A stretch of DNA of 5,768 bases from JBGTKH01 sp041744735 (GTDB lineage Bacteria > Planctomycetota > Planctomycetia > Pirellulales > Pirellulaceae). Within the stretch, counting starts at the first letter, position 1. The number at the start of each line of letters is the position of its first letter. The translations under genes and the position numbers were made by a program. Below the pieces are notes generated by a model that worked only from the letters and a program-made list of their open reading frames with translations, was not told where the DNA came from and made no database searches. Location: the NCBI GenBank assembly GCA_041744735.1, contig JBGTKH010000565.1:1-5768 (forward strand), written 5' to 3'. Shown here piece by piece: positions 1-5,768 of this stretch.

Positions 1-1230
1 CACACCACGGGCATTCTGAAAAACGCCGACCGCTGGCGGCGCTCGTGGATCGAGCTGCTGAACGACGCCGGCTATCACTGCACGAACGTCGGCAAGATGC
101 ATACGTGGCCGTTCACGACCGAGTTGGGTTTCGACGAACGCTACGTCGTCGAGAACAAGGACCGGTATCTGGAAGGCCGCTATTTCTTCGACGAGTGGGA
201 CAAGGCGCTGCGGTTCCGCGGCCTGATCAAGCAACAGCGCGAACTGTATCGCCAGCGGCCCGATTACCGCGACCGGCTCGGGGCCTTCGAGTGGGAGTTG
301 CCGGAAGACACGCACCCAGACAACTTCGTCGGCGATCTGGCTTGCTGGTGGATCAACACGTACCCGAAGACCGAGCCGCTGTTCCTGCAAATCGGTTTCC
401 CCGGCCCGCACCCGCCGTACGATCCGGTGCCGCGATACGCCGAGCCGTATCTGAAAAAAGACCTGCCGCTGCTGGAGGTGACCGAAGAGGAGCTGGAAAA
501 CCAGCCGCCGCCGCTGAAGGAACTGCGGATTCACAACAACGAGATCGACCACGATTCGGTCGTGCTGGAATTGAATCCCACGCCCGAGCAGCGCCATCGC
601 CAGCGTGCATATTACCTGGCCAACATGACGATGATCGACGAGAAGGTGGGCCAGATCATGGCCGCGCTCGACAAGCAAGGCTATCTGGAGAACGCCGTCG
701 TGATCTTCACGTCGGACCACGGCGACTGCCTAACCGATCACGGGCACAGCCAGAAGTGGACGATGTACGATCTGATCACTCGCATCCCGTTGGCCGTCTG
801 GTCCCCCGGCCGATTCCAAGGCGGCCGCACGATCGACGCGCTCTGCCAGCAAATGGACCTCGGCCCCACGATCTTGGAATTGGCGGGCATTGAAATCCCG
901 CCGACGCTGGAAGCCGTCACAATGCTCCCCGCGCTGTACGGCGCCGACTGGTCCGGCCGCACCCACGTCTTCGCCGAACAAGCCAAAGACGGCATCCTGA
1001 CCGGCTGCGAGTTCATGACCATGGTCCGCAGCAAAGCCTGGAAGCTGGTGCATTTTCTGGACGAACCCTACGGCCAACTCTTCGACCTGGCTCACGACCC
1101 CGACGAAGTCCGCAACCTCTGGCTCGACCCCGCCGCCGCCGACATGAAGCAAGAGCTGCTGGCCGTCCTCCGCGAATGGCGCATCCGCAGCCAATACCAC
1201 ACCGCCGCCTGGACCGCCGAGTGGCGATAG
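1..1230 (+). CDS. Sulfatase family hydrolase, 5'-truncated by window edge
   Basis: The frame is open from base 1 and ends at TAG 1228-1230, giving 409 visible residues. Family members usually have about 450-500, so the N-terminus lies left of the window, including the Cys/Ser-x-Pro-x-Arg site that matures to formylglycine. Visible alkaline-phosphatase-fold sulfatase hallmarks, numbered from window residue 1, are GKMH at 31-34 (the GKxH substrate/sulfate motif), TSDHG at about 238-241 with the metal-ligand Asp239-His240 pair, a downstream Lys252 in HSQKWTMYD, then TRIPLAVWSPG, which matches the family's 'R-[IV]-P-L...PG' strand. The C-terminal sub-domain has the usual 'LFDLAHDPDEVRNL' segment followed by a helix ending near REWR. 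Established for the family: hydrolysis of sulfate esters, often of polysaccharides, after export. The substrate cannot be told here, and the export signal would be in the missing part. The ATG at 97 is internal, since homology to the family starts before it. No downstream gene follows closely on the same strand, so it is not obviously in an operon with the TPR cluster. Confidence 0.93.
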   Translation, partial: HTTGILKNADRWRRSWIELLNDAGYHCTNVGKMHTWPFTTELGFDERYVVENKDRYLEGRYFFDEWDKALRFRGLIKQQRELYRQRPDYRDRLGAFEWELPEDTHPDNFVGDLACWWINTYPKTEPLFLQIGFPGPHPPYDPVPRYAEPYLKKDLPLLEVTEEELENQPPPLKELRIHNNEIDHDSVVLELNPTPEQRHRQRAYYLANMTMIDEKVGQIMAALDKQGYLENAVVIFTSDHGDCLTDHGHSQKWTMYDLITRIPLAVWSPGRFQGGRTIDALCQQMDLGPTILELAGIEIPPTLEAVTMLPALYGADWSGRTHVFAEQAKDGILTGCEFMTMVRSKAWKLVHFLDEPYGQLFDLAHDPDEVRNLWLDPAAADMKQELLAVLREWRIRSQYHTAAWTAEWR

Positions 1231-1249
1231 TCAGCAATTGAGAGATGAC

Positions 1250-1286
1250 GTGCCACTGCCTCGGAGTCCTCGGAGAAGCAGTGCCG
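1250..1286. repeat. Imperfect hairpin with internal direct repeat downstream of sulfatase
   Basis: CACTGC at 1254-1259 pairs with GCAGTG at 1278-1283. Between the arms, CTCGGAG occurs twice (1260-1266 and 1269-1275) with a 2-nt gap. It lies 20-55 nt after the sulfatase stop, so it could act on mRNA 3' ends, but no T-run follows and it is not a canonical intrinsic terminator. The arrangement looks like a short dispersed intergenic repeat. That reading is inference, because only one copy is visible here. Confidence 0.35.
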
Positions 1287-1311
1287 GACCTTGAGACGAC
1301 TTGAACTCTGA

Positions 1312-1559
1312 GCCCCGACGTTCAGACGGACTTCGCTCGACAGATTATCCAGGTGAAAGAAGTTCACGTCTTTGGCTAAGCGGTCCAACTCGTTACGCAT
1401 CTCCTGGGCCTTGTCACGCTCGCCCAACACACCATAGACGTCGCCCAGCACTCCGTAACCATCCGCGCGATGCCGGTCTCGCTGGAGAAAGATTTCCGCG
1501 TGCGCGAGGGGTTGAGCGCTCGTTGTGACCGTTGTCGGCTCGTGATAGTATGGATGCAG
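1312..1559 (-). pseudogene. TPR-protein remnant, antisense
   Basis: On the minus strand the frame is open from 1559 (an in-frame TAA lies just upstream at 1562-1560) and runs on past 1312 into the sulfatase. From about 1500 down to about 1345 it reads like a TPR pair: AEIFLQRDRHRADGYGVLG, then DVYGVLGERDKAQEMRNEL, then DRLAKDVNFFHLDNL. The spacing Leu-Gly-x-x-Tyr...Leu-Gly-Glu/Asp...Ala fits the TPR helix A/B consensus. Codons in this part mostly end in G or C, as in real genes of this window. Upstream of 1500 the translation turns into Thr/Pro-rich sequence with no good start; the GTG at 1451 would cut a TPR in half. Downstream of about 1312 it runs into the hairpin and then the sulfatase antisense. 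I therefore read it as the decayed C-terminal end of a TPR gene, not an expressed gene. It could also be chance coding-like sequence. Confidence 0.42.
1523..1551 (+). promoter_or_regulatory. Weak sigma70-like promoter candidate before the TPR cluster
   Basis: TTGTGA (1523-1528) and TAGTAT (1546-1551) are separated by 17 nt, each matching 4 of 6 consensus positions. It would leave a leader of roughly 90 nt before the ATG at 1648. The match is modest and planctomycete promoters are poorly defined, so this is only a candidate. Confidence 0.2.
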
Positions 1560-1647
1560 TTAGTCGGTCCACTCCAAGGCGTAATGTATATCCAGGCTCG
1601 TTGTTCGGCCGTTGATCGCTGCGCCGGCCGGGTTAGCGGTTACCAAC

Positions 1648-3162
1648 ATGGAATCAGCAAGGTCGACGGCGGCTGAATTGCAAACGGAGGATCAAGCGTC
1701 TTCGCCTCGGTCAAGATATTTGGTCGGTAGTGCGGAGTGGCTGCGTGAACCGACGCGCGAAGCGGTATGTGGAACCGGGCTGCTGTTGCTGCTGCCGCTG
1801 GTCGCCTTTGTCACCGGATATGGCTTTTGGTCTCGATCGGAACCGGTGTTGGGCCGTGATGATGCGCGCGGACGGCTGGCCAAAGCCATCAGCACCTTGC
1901 CCGGTCGGGATGGTCACTGGTGGCTGGACGACGAGCAAACCTACGTCTTGCTGCCCGCCGTGCGCGCCGGCCTTGCAAGGCAAATCAAACAAGGTTCCGC
2001 CGACGAATTTCGCGAGGCCTTGCAACTCGTTTCCCGTGATTCTTCGTCCCGCGACGCTGGTCCTGACGCGCTCTTCAAACAATTGCAAGCGTGGTCGATG
2101 GATACGATCACCCGCATGTTGAATCGCGGCGGCGACCGTGAAGTGTTTGGCATCCCCAAACGAGTTTTCGAGGCGCTCCACCCGCGCGCCGCGGATGCGC
2201 CGCGGTTCGTAGACACGCTACGAGCCGCCTTTGACGACGTGCCCAATGACGATACGGCAACCAACCGCCATTTGCGGGCGCTGTTGTTGCACAAATTGGC
2301 GCTTCATCAACCCAAGCCGGGAAAAGATGCGGAGGGCAAGTCGCGGTTTGACAAGAATTGGGATCTGGCGGAACAGGAGTACCTGGCGGCTCTCGCGCTT
2401 TACCCGTGGTATGAAATCGAGCTGAGCGCCGTATGCCATGCCGACTTGGCACGCCTGTTGAATTCCAGAGAAAAACTCCTTCAGGCCATAAGCCAGTTCC
2501 AGACTGCCCGTTCGCTCGTGCAAGACAACTCTCAGACGGCGACTCCGATTCAGTATTTTGTGGTGGACTGTTTGACAAAGGAGGCGGACGCCTATCGCAA
2601 AGATGGATCATGGGCAAAGGCCGGTGACGCCCTGCTTCACGCGACACGATTGGCTCAAGACCGGCGCTGGGTCGCTCATGTGCAGGAACGCCGCGGATGG
2701 TATTTGATGGACCGCTGGAAGGTGCAGGAGGCGCGGAACTGTTTTCGTGAGGCGATTCGGCTTCGCGCAGATCATCGGCCGCAGCACGAATTGGATCCGC
2801 AGGCGCAGCTCCTCATTTTCCACGACCGGCACGGCATTGCCATGGCGGAGCGGTACTTGGGCAATGTCGAAGCGGCGGCCGGCGAGTACGAGCAGATCAT
2901 CCACGAATTGCAACAGTCGCTGGATCGTGATGAATATGAGGGCCGCCTGCTCAACACGCTCGAGCGCCGGGCCGATTGCGAACTCTATGGCCGGCCGCGC
3001 GGAGGCGACGCAGTGAAATGGCTAAAGACAGCTCTGGATAGGGCGGACGAGTTCGAAATACTGGAAGAGCGCAACTGGCGGCGGCTCACTCAGCTCATGT
3101 ATAAGTTGTCGCTGGCCAATATTCTGGCCGGGGAGATCGACGACGCGATACGGTCGTTTTAA
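1648..3162 (+). CDS. Membrane-anchored TPR-repeat protein (N-terminal part of a possibly interrupted gene)
   Basis: 504 residues from ATG 1648. The in-frame TTG at 1612 would add 12 residues; I prefer the ATG because the extension shows no ribosome-binding site either, and TTG is the weaker codon. No clear Shine-Dalgarno precedes 1648. Residues 1-41 are hydrophilic and 42-61 (CGTGLLLLLPLVAFVTGYGF) form one membrane helix followed by WSRSEP. This suggests a short cytoplasmic tail, a single anchor and a large extracytoplasmic domain. From about residue 237 to the end the protein is helical with TPR-like units: about 237-290 (NWDLAEQEYLAALALYP), 307-375 (DAYRKDGSWAKAGDALLHA, then KVQEARNCFREAIRL), 395-425 (AERYLGNVEAAAGEYEQII), 435-465, and a last partial unit ANILAGEIDDAIRSF that stops abruptly at TAA 3160-3162. 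TPRs bind proteins, so a scaffold role is likely; the partner and process are unknown. The next frame starts 3 nt later in the same reading frame and reads as its continuation. No catalytic motif is visible. Confidence 0.82.
   Translation: MESARSTAAELQTEDQASSPRSRYLVGSAEWLREPTREAVCGTGLLLLLPLVAFVTGYGFWSRSEPVLGRDDARGRLAKAISTLPGRDGHWWLDDEQTYVLLPAVRAGLARQIKQGSADEFREALQLVSRDSSSRDAGPDALFKQLQAWSMDTITRMLNRGGDREVFGIPKRVFEALHPRAADAPRFVDTLRAAFDDVPNDDTATNRHLRALLLHKLALHQPKPGKDAEGKSRFDKNWDLAEQEYLAALALYPWYEIELSAVCHADLARLLNSREKLLQAISQFQTARSLVQDNSQTATPIQYFVVDCLTKEADAYRKDGSWAKAGDALLHATRLAQDRRWVAHVQERRGWYLMDRWKVQEARNCFREAIRLRADHRPQHELDPQAQLLIFHDRHGIAMAERYLGNVEAAAGEYEQIIHELQQSLDRDEYEGRLLNTLERRADCELYGRPRGGDAVKWLKTALDRADEFEILEERNWRRLTQLMYKLSLANILAGEIDDAIRSF
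3160..3162 (+). other. In-frame TAA between two halves of a TPR-like protein
   Basis: The stop falls inside what looks like a TPR helix: AIRSF, stop, SVAGLLPEADHSPQLLAYRQ. Reading straight through keeps the same frame to 3954, giving a 768-residue protein if one residue replaced the stop. A single C-to-T change of CAA (Gln) to TAA would produce it. An indel is not needed, since both sides share one frame. This could be a nonsense mutation, a base-call error, stop read-through, or two separate coupled genes. Confidence 0.5.
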
Positions 3163-3165
3163 TCG

Positions 3166-3954
3166 GTGGCGGGGTTGTTGCCCGAAGCCGACCACTCGCC
3201 ACAACTATTGGCTTATCGCCAGATCGTAGCCGCCTGCCTGGACGAGCACTCGGCGAGCGAACGCGACGGCGCGGGTCCCGAGCCGGCCGGTTCAAGCGAT
3301 CCGGGTGCGCGATTATTTACCACAATCAAGCAGCAGTACATTCTGCTGAGTGCCAAGCATCTTGTCAGTCGCGACGAGCTGGATTTGTTACTATTGGCGG
3401 CCCGCATTCTGCCGCCGGGCGACAAGCGCAATCTACACGCGCGACTGATTGTTAAACTGGCCCGTGTGCCTCAAATGGAAGCCGGCGATGGGTCGGCGGC
3501 GGCGAAGGACGAACAGGCGACGGCCAATGTGTTGGACGCGGCCGGCTTGCTTCCCTATTTAAAGCTGTCTTATGACACGGCGATTCGATTGGTCCTTTCG
3601 CGCGAGGCACAGGAATCATCGCTGGATTGGTTACTCGCCGCCCAGTACATCTCCGAGTCCTGTGAAGGATATGTCAGCCAAGAGTCCGGTCCCAGCTTAG
3701 CGCTGTATTTTGAGCCGGACGTGACTCACGCCATACTGGTCGAAGATTCCCGTGCGAGTCATCACTTGCTGGTCGGTGTTTCGCCCAGAAGCGTCGAAGG
3801 GTGGCTTCTGGGCGGATCATTTCCGGACGATCGCCTCGACACGCAATTACGCGATCGAGAATCGATCGCCATTGTAAAAGTGTGCCGAACAGAGACGGCC
3901 ATGACCGTCAGATTCGCGCGGGGCTCACGACAAACTGAGGACACGAAGCAGTGA
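3166..3954 (+). CDS. Continuation of the TPR protein: helical then beta-rich domain, unknown function
   Basis: 262 residues from GTG 3166 to TGA 3952-3954. The GTG has no visible Shine-Dalgarno and sits 3 nt after the preceding stop in the same frame. If expressed alone it would depend on re-initiation or coupling. There is no signal peptide or membrane segment, which is hard to reconcile with an independent partner of an extracytoplasmic protein and favours it being the C-terminal half of the 1648 gene. Residues 1-30 (LLAYRQIVAACLDEH) and about 47-110 (FTTIKQQYILLSAKHLVSRD, LLLLAARILPPGDKRNLHAR) are helical. A low-complexity Gly/Ala/Glu linker lies near 105-120. From about 180 the sequence alternates hydrophobic and polar residues (LALYFEPDVTHAILVEDS, HHLLVGVSPRSVEGWLLGG, ESIAIVKVCRTETAMTVRFA), suggesting a beta-sandwich-like end domain. 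I do not recognise the family. It overlaps the next gene by 4 nt. Confidence 0.65.
   Translation: MAGLLPEADHSPQLLAYRQIVAACLDEHSASERDGAGPEPAGSSDPGARLFTTIKQQYILLSAKHLVSRDELDLLLLAARILPPGDKRNLHARLIVKLARVPQMEAGDGSAAAKDEQATANVLDAAGLLPYLKLSYDTAIRLVLSREAQESSLDWLLAAQYISESCEGYVSQESGPSLALYFEPDVTHAILVEDSRASHHLLVGVSPRSVEGWLLGGSFPDDRLDTQLRDRESIAIVKVCRTETAMTVRFARGSRQTEDTKQ
3937..3954 (+). promoter_or_regulatory. Ribosome-binding site and GTGA coupling junction
   Basis: GAGGA at 3937-3941 lies 9 nt before GTG 3951. That GTG shares bases with the upstream TGA (3952-3954). This is the only clear Shine-Dalgarno in the cluster. It fixes the start of the membrane-protein gene and indicates translational coupling to the frame before it. 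Confidence 0.7.
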
Positions 3955-5021
3955 CGACATCGTCGCCGCCATCTGCGGCCAAGTTAGGTTTGCTGCTAGG
4001 TCCCACGCTTGCCATCTGTGGAATCGGTTCGATATTGTTTGCCTATGGCGTATTTGGCCGCCCGGACTCAGCTTGGGAACTGCAGTTCAACAAACTCGGC
4101 AATGAACAACAGACTTCGTACGGAATGTGGATCGAGGTCTTGCGCCTGATGCTGACTGTGGTGGGAACGTTGCTCGTGACATGTACACGGTTTGGGAAGG
4201 AATTGATGCTGCTGTTGCGCGTGACCGACACGTCCACGTGGAGTCTTCGTCTGTGGACGGCGGCTTCGCGCGAGGCGGGGATGGTCACGGTAGCCCGCGG
4301 TTGCTTCGTGGTAATGGCCATCGGGCTGGGCGCGGCGCGGACGGTTTGGGTCCTTGGTCCGGACGAGATGGGCCGCGCCAGCAAACTCGTACAATGGGGG
4401 GAAGATCATGCGGCCTACGTCGACAGTTCGTTGACGGCGGCCAAGAAGTTTGAGTCCGCGCAAGCATGTTATCGCGCGAAGCTGCTTTACATGCTAATCT
4501 TCGATTGCATCATCTTGCCGGTCGCCGTGGTCCTGCCGCTGTTTGCGATTCTGTCCATCGACTTGCCGCGACTTGCAGAGGCCCAACGAAAACTAATGCA
4601 GGAAATTGCGCAAGGAAATCCTCTTGCCGGGGTGCAGACTACATTCCAATGCTTTCGCGCTGACCTCCAGGAACAGGCGATGCGTTACTTGAACGTCTTT
4701 GCGGCCCTCAGCATTGTAGTGGCGTTCGAAGTGTGGATTGGAAACCGGACGATCGCGTCCGAAGGACGAGATGTGTCGAACGTGGCTTTCGCGGTCGTGG
4801 GGGCCAACGCGTTGTTCTTTGTCTTGTTGTGGTACTTCTACCATGACGCCTGGCAAAAGACGGCCAGGTACGCGGTCGAAAAGGGCGAGTCCGATAAACA
4901 ACTTCGTGAGGAGTACCACCCGTGGTCACTGTTGAAGACGCTACTGCATGAAAGCCTGAGCGGATACACGGTGTTGTTGTTGCTGTTGTCGCCGTTCAAG
5001 GATTCGCTGCCCTTTGGATAG
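3951..5021 (+). CDS. Polytopic membrane protein of unknown function
   Basis: 356 residues, GTG start supported by GAGGA 9 nt upstream and a GTGA overlap; stop TAG 5019-5021. Hydrophobic stretches suggest about seven membrane segments: roughly 12-34 (LLLGPTLAICGIGSILFAY), 60-79, 111-134, 177-203, 246-263, 277-298 and 334-348 (SGYTVLLLLLSPF). The loop between the third and fourth segments (about 135-176, GRASKLVQWGEDHAAYVDSS) is hydrophilic. The loop between the fourth and fifth (about 204-245, LPRLAEAQRKLMQEIAQGN) is charged, helical and possibly coiled. No transporter, kinase or protease signature is visible, and I cannot assign a family. Tight coupling with the upstream TPR frames suggests a complex in the same membrane, with this as the embedded part and the TPR protein as the extracytoplasmic scaffold. 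That is inference from gene order only. Codon third positions look less GC-rich by eye than in the sulfatase and the gyrB fragment. Confidence 0.8.
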   Translation: MTTSSPPSAAKLGLLLGPTLAICGIGSILFAYGVFGRPDSAWELQFNKLGNEQQTSYGMWIEVLRLMLTVVGTLLVTCTRFGKELMLLLRVTDTSTWSLRLWTAASREAGMVTVARGCFVVMAIGLGAARTVWVLGPDEMGRASKLVQWGEDHAAYVDSSLTAAKKFESAQACYRAKLLYMLIFDCIILPVAVVLPLFAILSIDLPRLAEAQRKLMQEIAQGNPLAGVQTTFQCFRADLQEQAMRYLNVFAALSIVVAFEVWIGNRTIASEGRDVSNVAFAVVGANALFFVLLWYFYHDAWQKTARYAVEKGESDKQLREEYHPWSLLKTLLHESLSGYTVLLLLLSPFKDSLPFG

Positions 5022-5080
5022 GGCGGCGGTTATGGTCGAGCTTGCTTTTGTATGAATCGGCCCAACGCCGAGAACCTGTA

Positions 5081-5101
5081 GCTTGGGTCTCCGACCCGAG
5101 C
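5081..5101. repeat. Short stem-loop between membrane gene and gyrB fragment
   Basis: GCTTGGGTC (5081-5089) and GACCCGAGC (5093-5101) form a 9-bp stem with one G-T type mismatch and a 3-nt TCC loop. A smaller CGGC/GCCG hairpin precedes it at 5058-5070. No T-run follows, so it is not a clear terminator. It abuts the point where gyrB homology begins, which fits a dispersed repeat or recombination junction; that reading is inference. Confidence 0.5.
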
Positions 5102-5103
5102 AA

Positions 5104-5422
5104 CGTCGAGGAATCCCGCGACGTGCTGCGTCGCGGCGAAAACGAAATCGCGGTCGAAGATCTCCGCGGCCTGCTGGCCGCCGTCCGCGCCGCCGGCGAA
5201 AAGGGTTTACAGGTCACGCGCTTCAAAGGCTTGGGCGAAATGAATGCCGAAGAGCTGCGCGAAACCACGCTCGACCCCGCCAACCGCACGCTGATCCAAG
5301 TCAGCATGCGCGACGCCGGCGCCGCCAACGACATGTTCCGTATCCTGATTGGCGACAAGGTAGAACCTCGCCGCGAGTTCATCGAAAAGCACGCCCTGGA
5401 AGTGCGGAATTTGGATGTCTAA
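5104..5422 (+). pseudogene. gyrB: DNA gyrase subunit B, isolated C-terminal fragment
   Basis: The frame is open from 5042 (TTG) to TAA 5420-5422; recognisable GyrB begins somewhere after 5103. Diagnostic blocks are TRFKGLGEMNAEELRETTLD (about 5216-5275), NRTLIQV, and the terminal GDKVEPRREFIEKHALEVRN ending LDV. These correspond to the end of the TOPRIM/Mg-binding C-terminal region of GyrB, for example RYKGLGEMN...VEPRREFIE in E. coli. Only about 106 residues of a normally ~800-residue subunit are present. The ATPase domain, transducer and the catalytic Glu/Asp-x-Asp part of TOPRIM are absent, and the frame upstream closes at TGA 4949-4951 with membrane-protein sequence on top of it. No Shine-Dalgarno or credible start precedes it. 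The reading frame is undamaged and GC-rich in third positions, so the truncation looks recent. It is unlikely to make a working gyrase by itself. Confidence 0.88.
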
Positions 5423-5741
5423 AGCGGAGTGCGGCTGGAAGGGAATTGTTGCTCGGATGCACTCGTGGAAAAAACGGTCGCCTTGACTGTGCCACCCGTC
5501 CGCGACGCTCATTCCACTTCCTGCTTGCTTTTCCGCCGCAATCCGTAATACTCTGTCAGTGTCGGATTATCGTGGTTAATTCGGCGTTAGCCGCGGTCAG
5601 CATTGAGATGAGAGGACATGGGGATCACAGCACGGCCAACGCGCACTTTGGGCAATCTAGGCTAGCGCGGCAACGCGAACTTTGGTAGAGGTAGTGCTTT
5701 CCGTTTTCGTGTCGGGAGGGACCTTTATTGGAGAGCGCGTG
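5423..5741. other. Intergenic stretch, no gene supported
   Basis: About 320 nt between the gyrB fragment and a possible gene start at 5742. I see no tRNA, terminator with T-run, or credible coding frame. The only structure noted is the direct repeat at 5637-5686. Confidence 0.55.
5637..5686 (+). repeat. 16-bp near-perfect direct repeat
   Basis: CAACGCGCACTTTGGG (5637-5652) and CAACGCGAACTTTGGT (5671-5686) match at 14 of 16 positions with starts 34 bp apart, roughly three helical turns. The pair lies 56-105 nt upstream of the putative start at 5742, so it could be a regulator-binding pair. It could also be remnants of a local duplication. Confidence 0.4.
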
Positions 5742-5768
5742 ATGCATCAAGTCAACTCGGATGACGTG
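5742..5768 (+). CDS. Possible gene start, truncated by right edge
   Basis: ATG 5742 begins MHQVNSDDV and stays open to the window end. GGAG at 5730-5733 lies 8 nt upstream, a good Shine-Dalgarno spacing. An in-frame GTG immediately precedes the ATG. Nine codons are too few to name a product. Confidence 0.4.

Larger units (their letters stand above)
1231..1647. other. Intergenic stretch with repeat-like hairpin and antisense gene remnant
   Basis: No intact gene fits here. The left part (1250-1286) has an imperfect hairpin and a 7-bp direct repeat. The middle (about 1312-1559) has a coding-like minus-strand frame resembling a TPR protein. The right part (1560-1647) has no clear coding signal and precedes the TPR gene at 1648. 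The plus-strand open frames in this stretch (1301-1528 and 1470-1676) give low-complexity, Arg/Pro-rich translations typical of shadows. Confidence 0.6.

Noticed and set aside
45..893. 282-codon plus-strand open frame in frame 3
   Set aside because: Shadow of the sulfatase. Its translation is Arg/Pro/Ala-rich and without motifs, while frame 1 carries GKMH and TSDHG sulfatase signatures.
730..1200. 156-codon minus-strand open frame
   Set aside because: Lies wholly antisense to the sulfatase C-terminal domain and arises from its GC-rich third positions; no protein-like features beyond that.
1301..1676. Two short plus-strand open frames between sulfatase and TPR gene
   Set aside because: Low-complexity translations, no ribosome-binding site, and overlap with the better-supported antisense TPR remnant.
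3150..3170. Frameshift or indel at the TTTT run near the 3160 stop
   Set aside because: Both flanking frames are in the same phase, so a substitution explains the stop and an indel would not.
4068..4463. 131-codon minus-strand open frame
   Set aside because: Antisense to the membrane-protein gene, which has a supported start and consistent membrane segments; the translation here is Arg/His/Pro-rich.
5083..5688. 201-codon plus-strand open frame
   Set aside because: Out-of-frame with the clear GyrB sequence over its first half and Arg-rich there; the tail from 5608 has no ribosome-binding site.
1..5768. CRISPR array, tRNA, rRNA or insertion sequence
   Set aside because: No regularly spaced repeats, no cloverleaf or rRNA-like sequence, and no transposase-like translation were seen on either strand.

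Overview
The window is a GC-rich bacterial fragment. It looks most like a planctomycete of the Pirellulales type. The reasons are a sulfatase next to large tetratricopeptide-repeat (TPR) and membrane proteins of unknown function, few Shine-Dalgarno sites, GTG starts, and loose gene packing with gene remnants between intact genes. The lineage is an inference from general character, not from a marker gene.

Layout, left to right. Positions 1-1230 (+) hold the C-terminal four fifths or so of a sulfatase whose N-terminus lies outside the window. Positions 1231-1647 contain no intact gene. They hold a short imperfect hairpin with a direct repeat, and on the minus strand a coding-like TPR remnant (about 1312-1559) without a convincing start or end. 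Positions 1648-5021 (+) form a tight three-frame cluster. First is a membrane-anchored TPR protein (1648-3162). After one TAA codon and 3 nt comes a continuation in the same reading frame (3166-3954). Then a GTGA overlap leads into a protein with about seven membrane segments (3951-5021). Positions 5022-5103 hold a hairpin. Positions 5104-5422 encode the last ~106 residues of DNA gyrase subunit B with nothing of the rest of the gene. Positions 5423-5741 are non-coding as far as can be seen, with one 16-bp near-perfect direct repeat. A possible new gene starts at 5742 and runs off the right edge.

How the parts may work together. The 1648-5021 cluster is best read as one transcription unit. It would make an extracytoplasmic TPR scaffold, intact or split by a nonsense codon, and a polytopic inner-membrane partner. 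I do not recognise the system, and no catalytic motif is visible in any of the three frames. The two most unusual points are the single in-frame stop that seems to cut one TPR gene into two frames, and the isolated gyrB 3' end. The gyrB fragment could be a partial duplication, the scar of an island that inserted into gyrB, or an assembly artefact.
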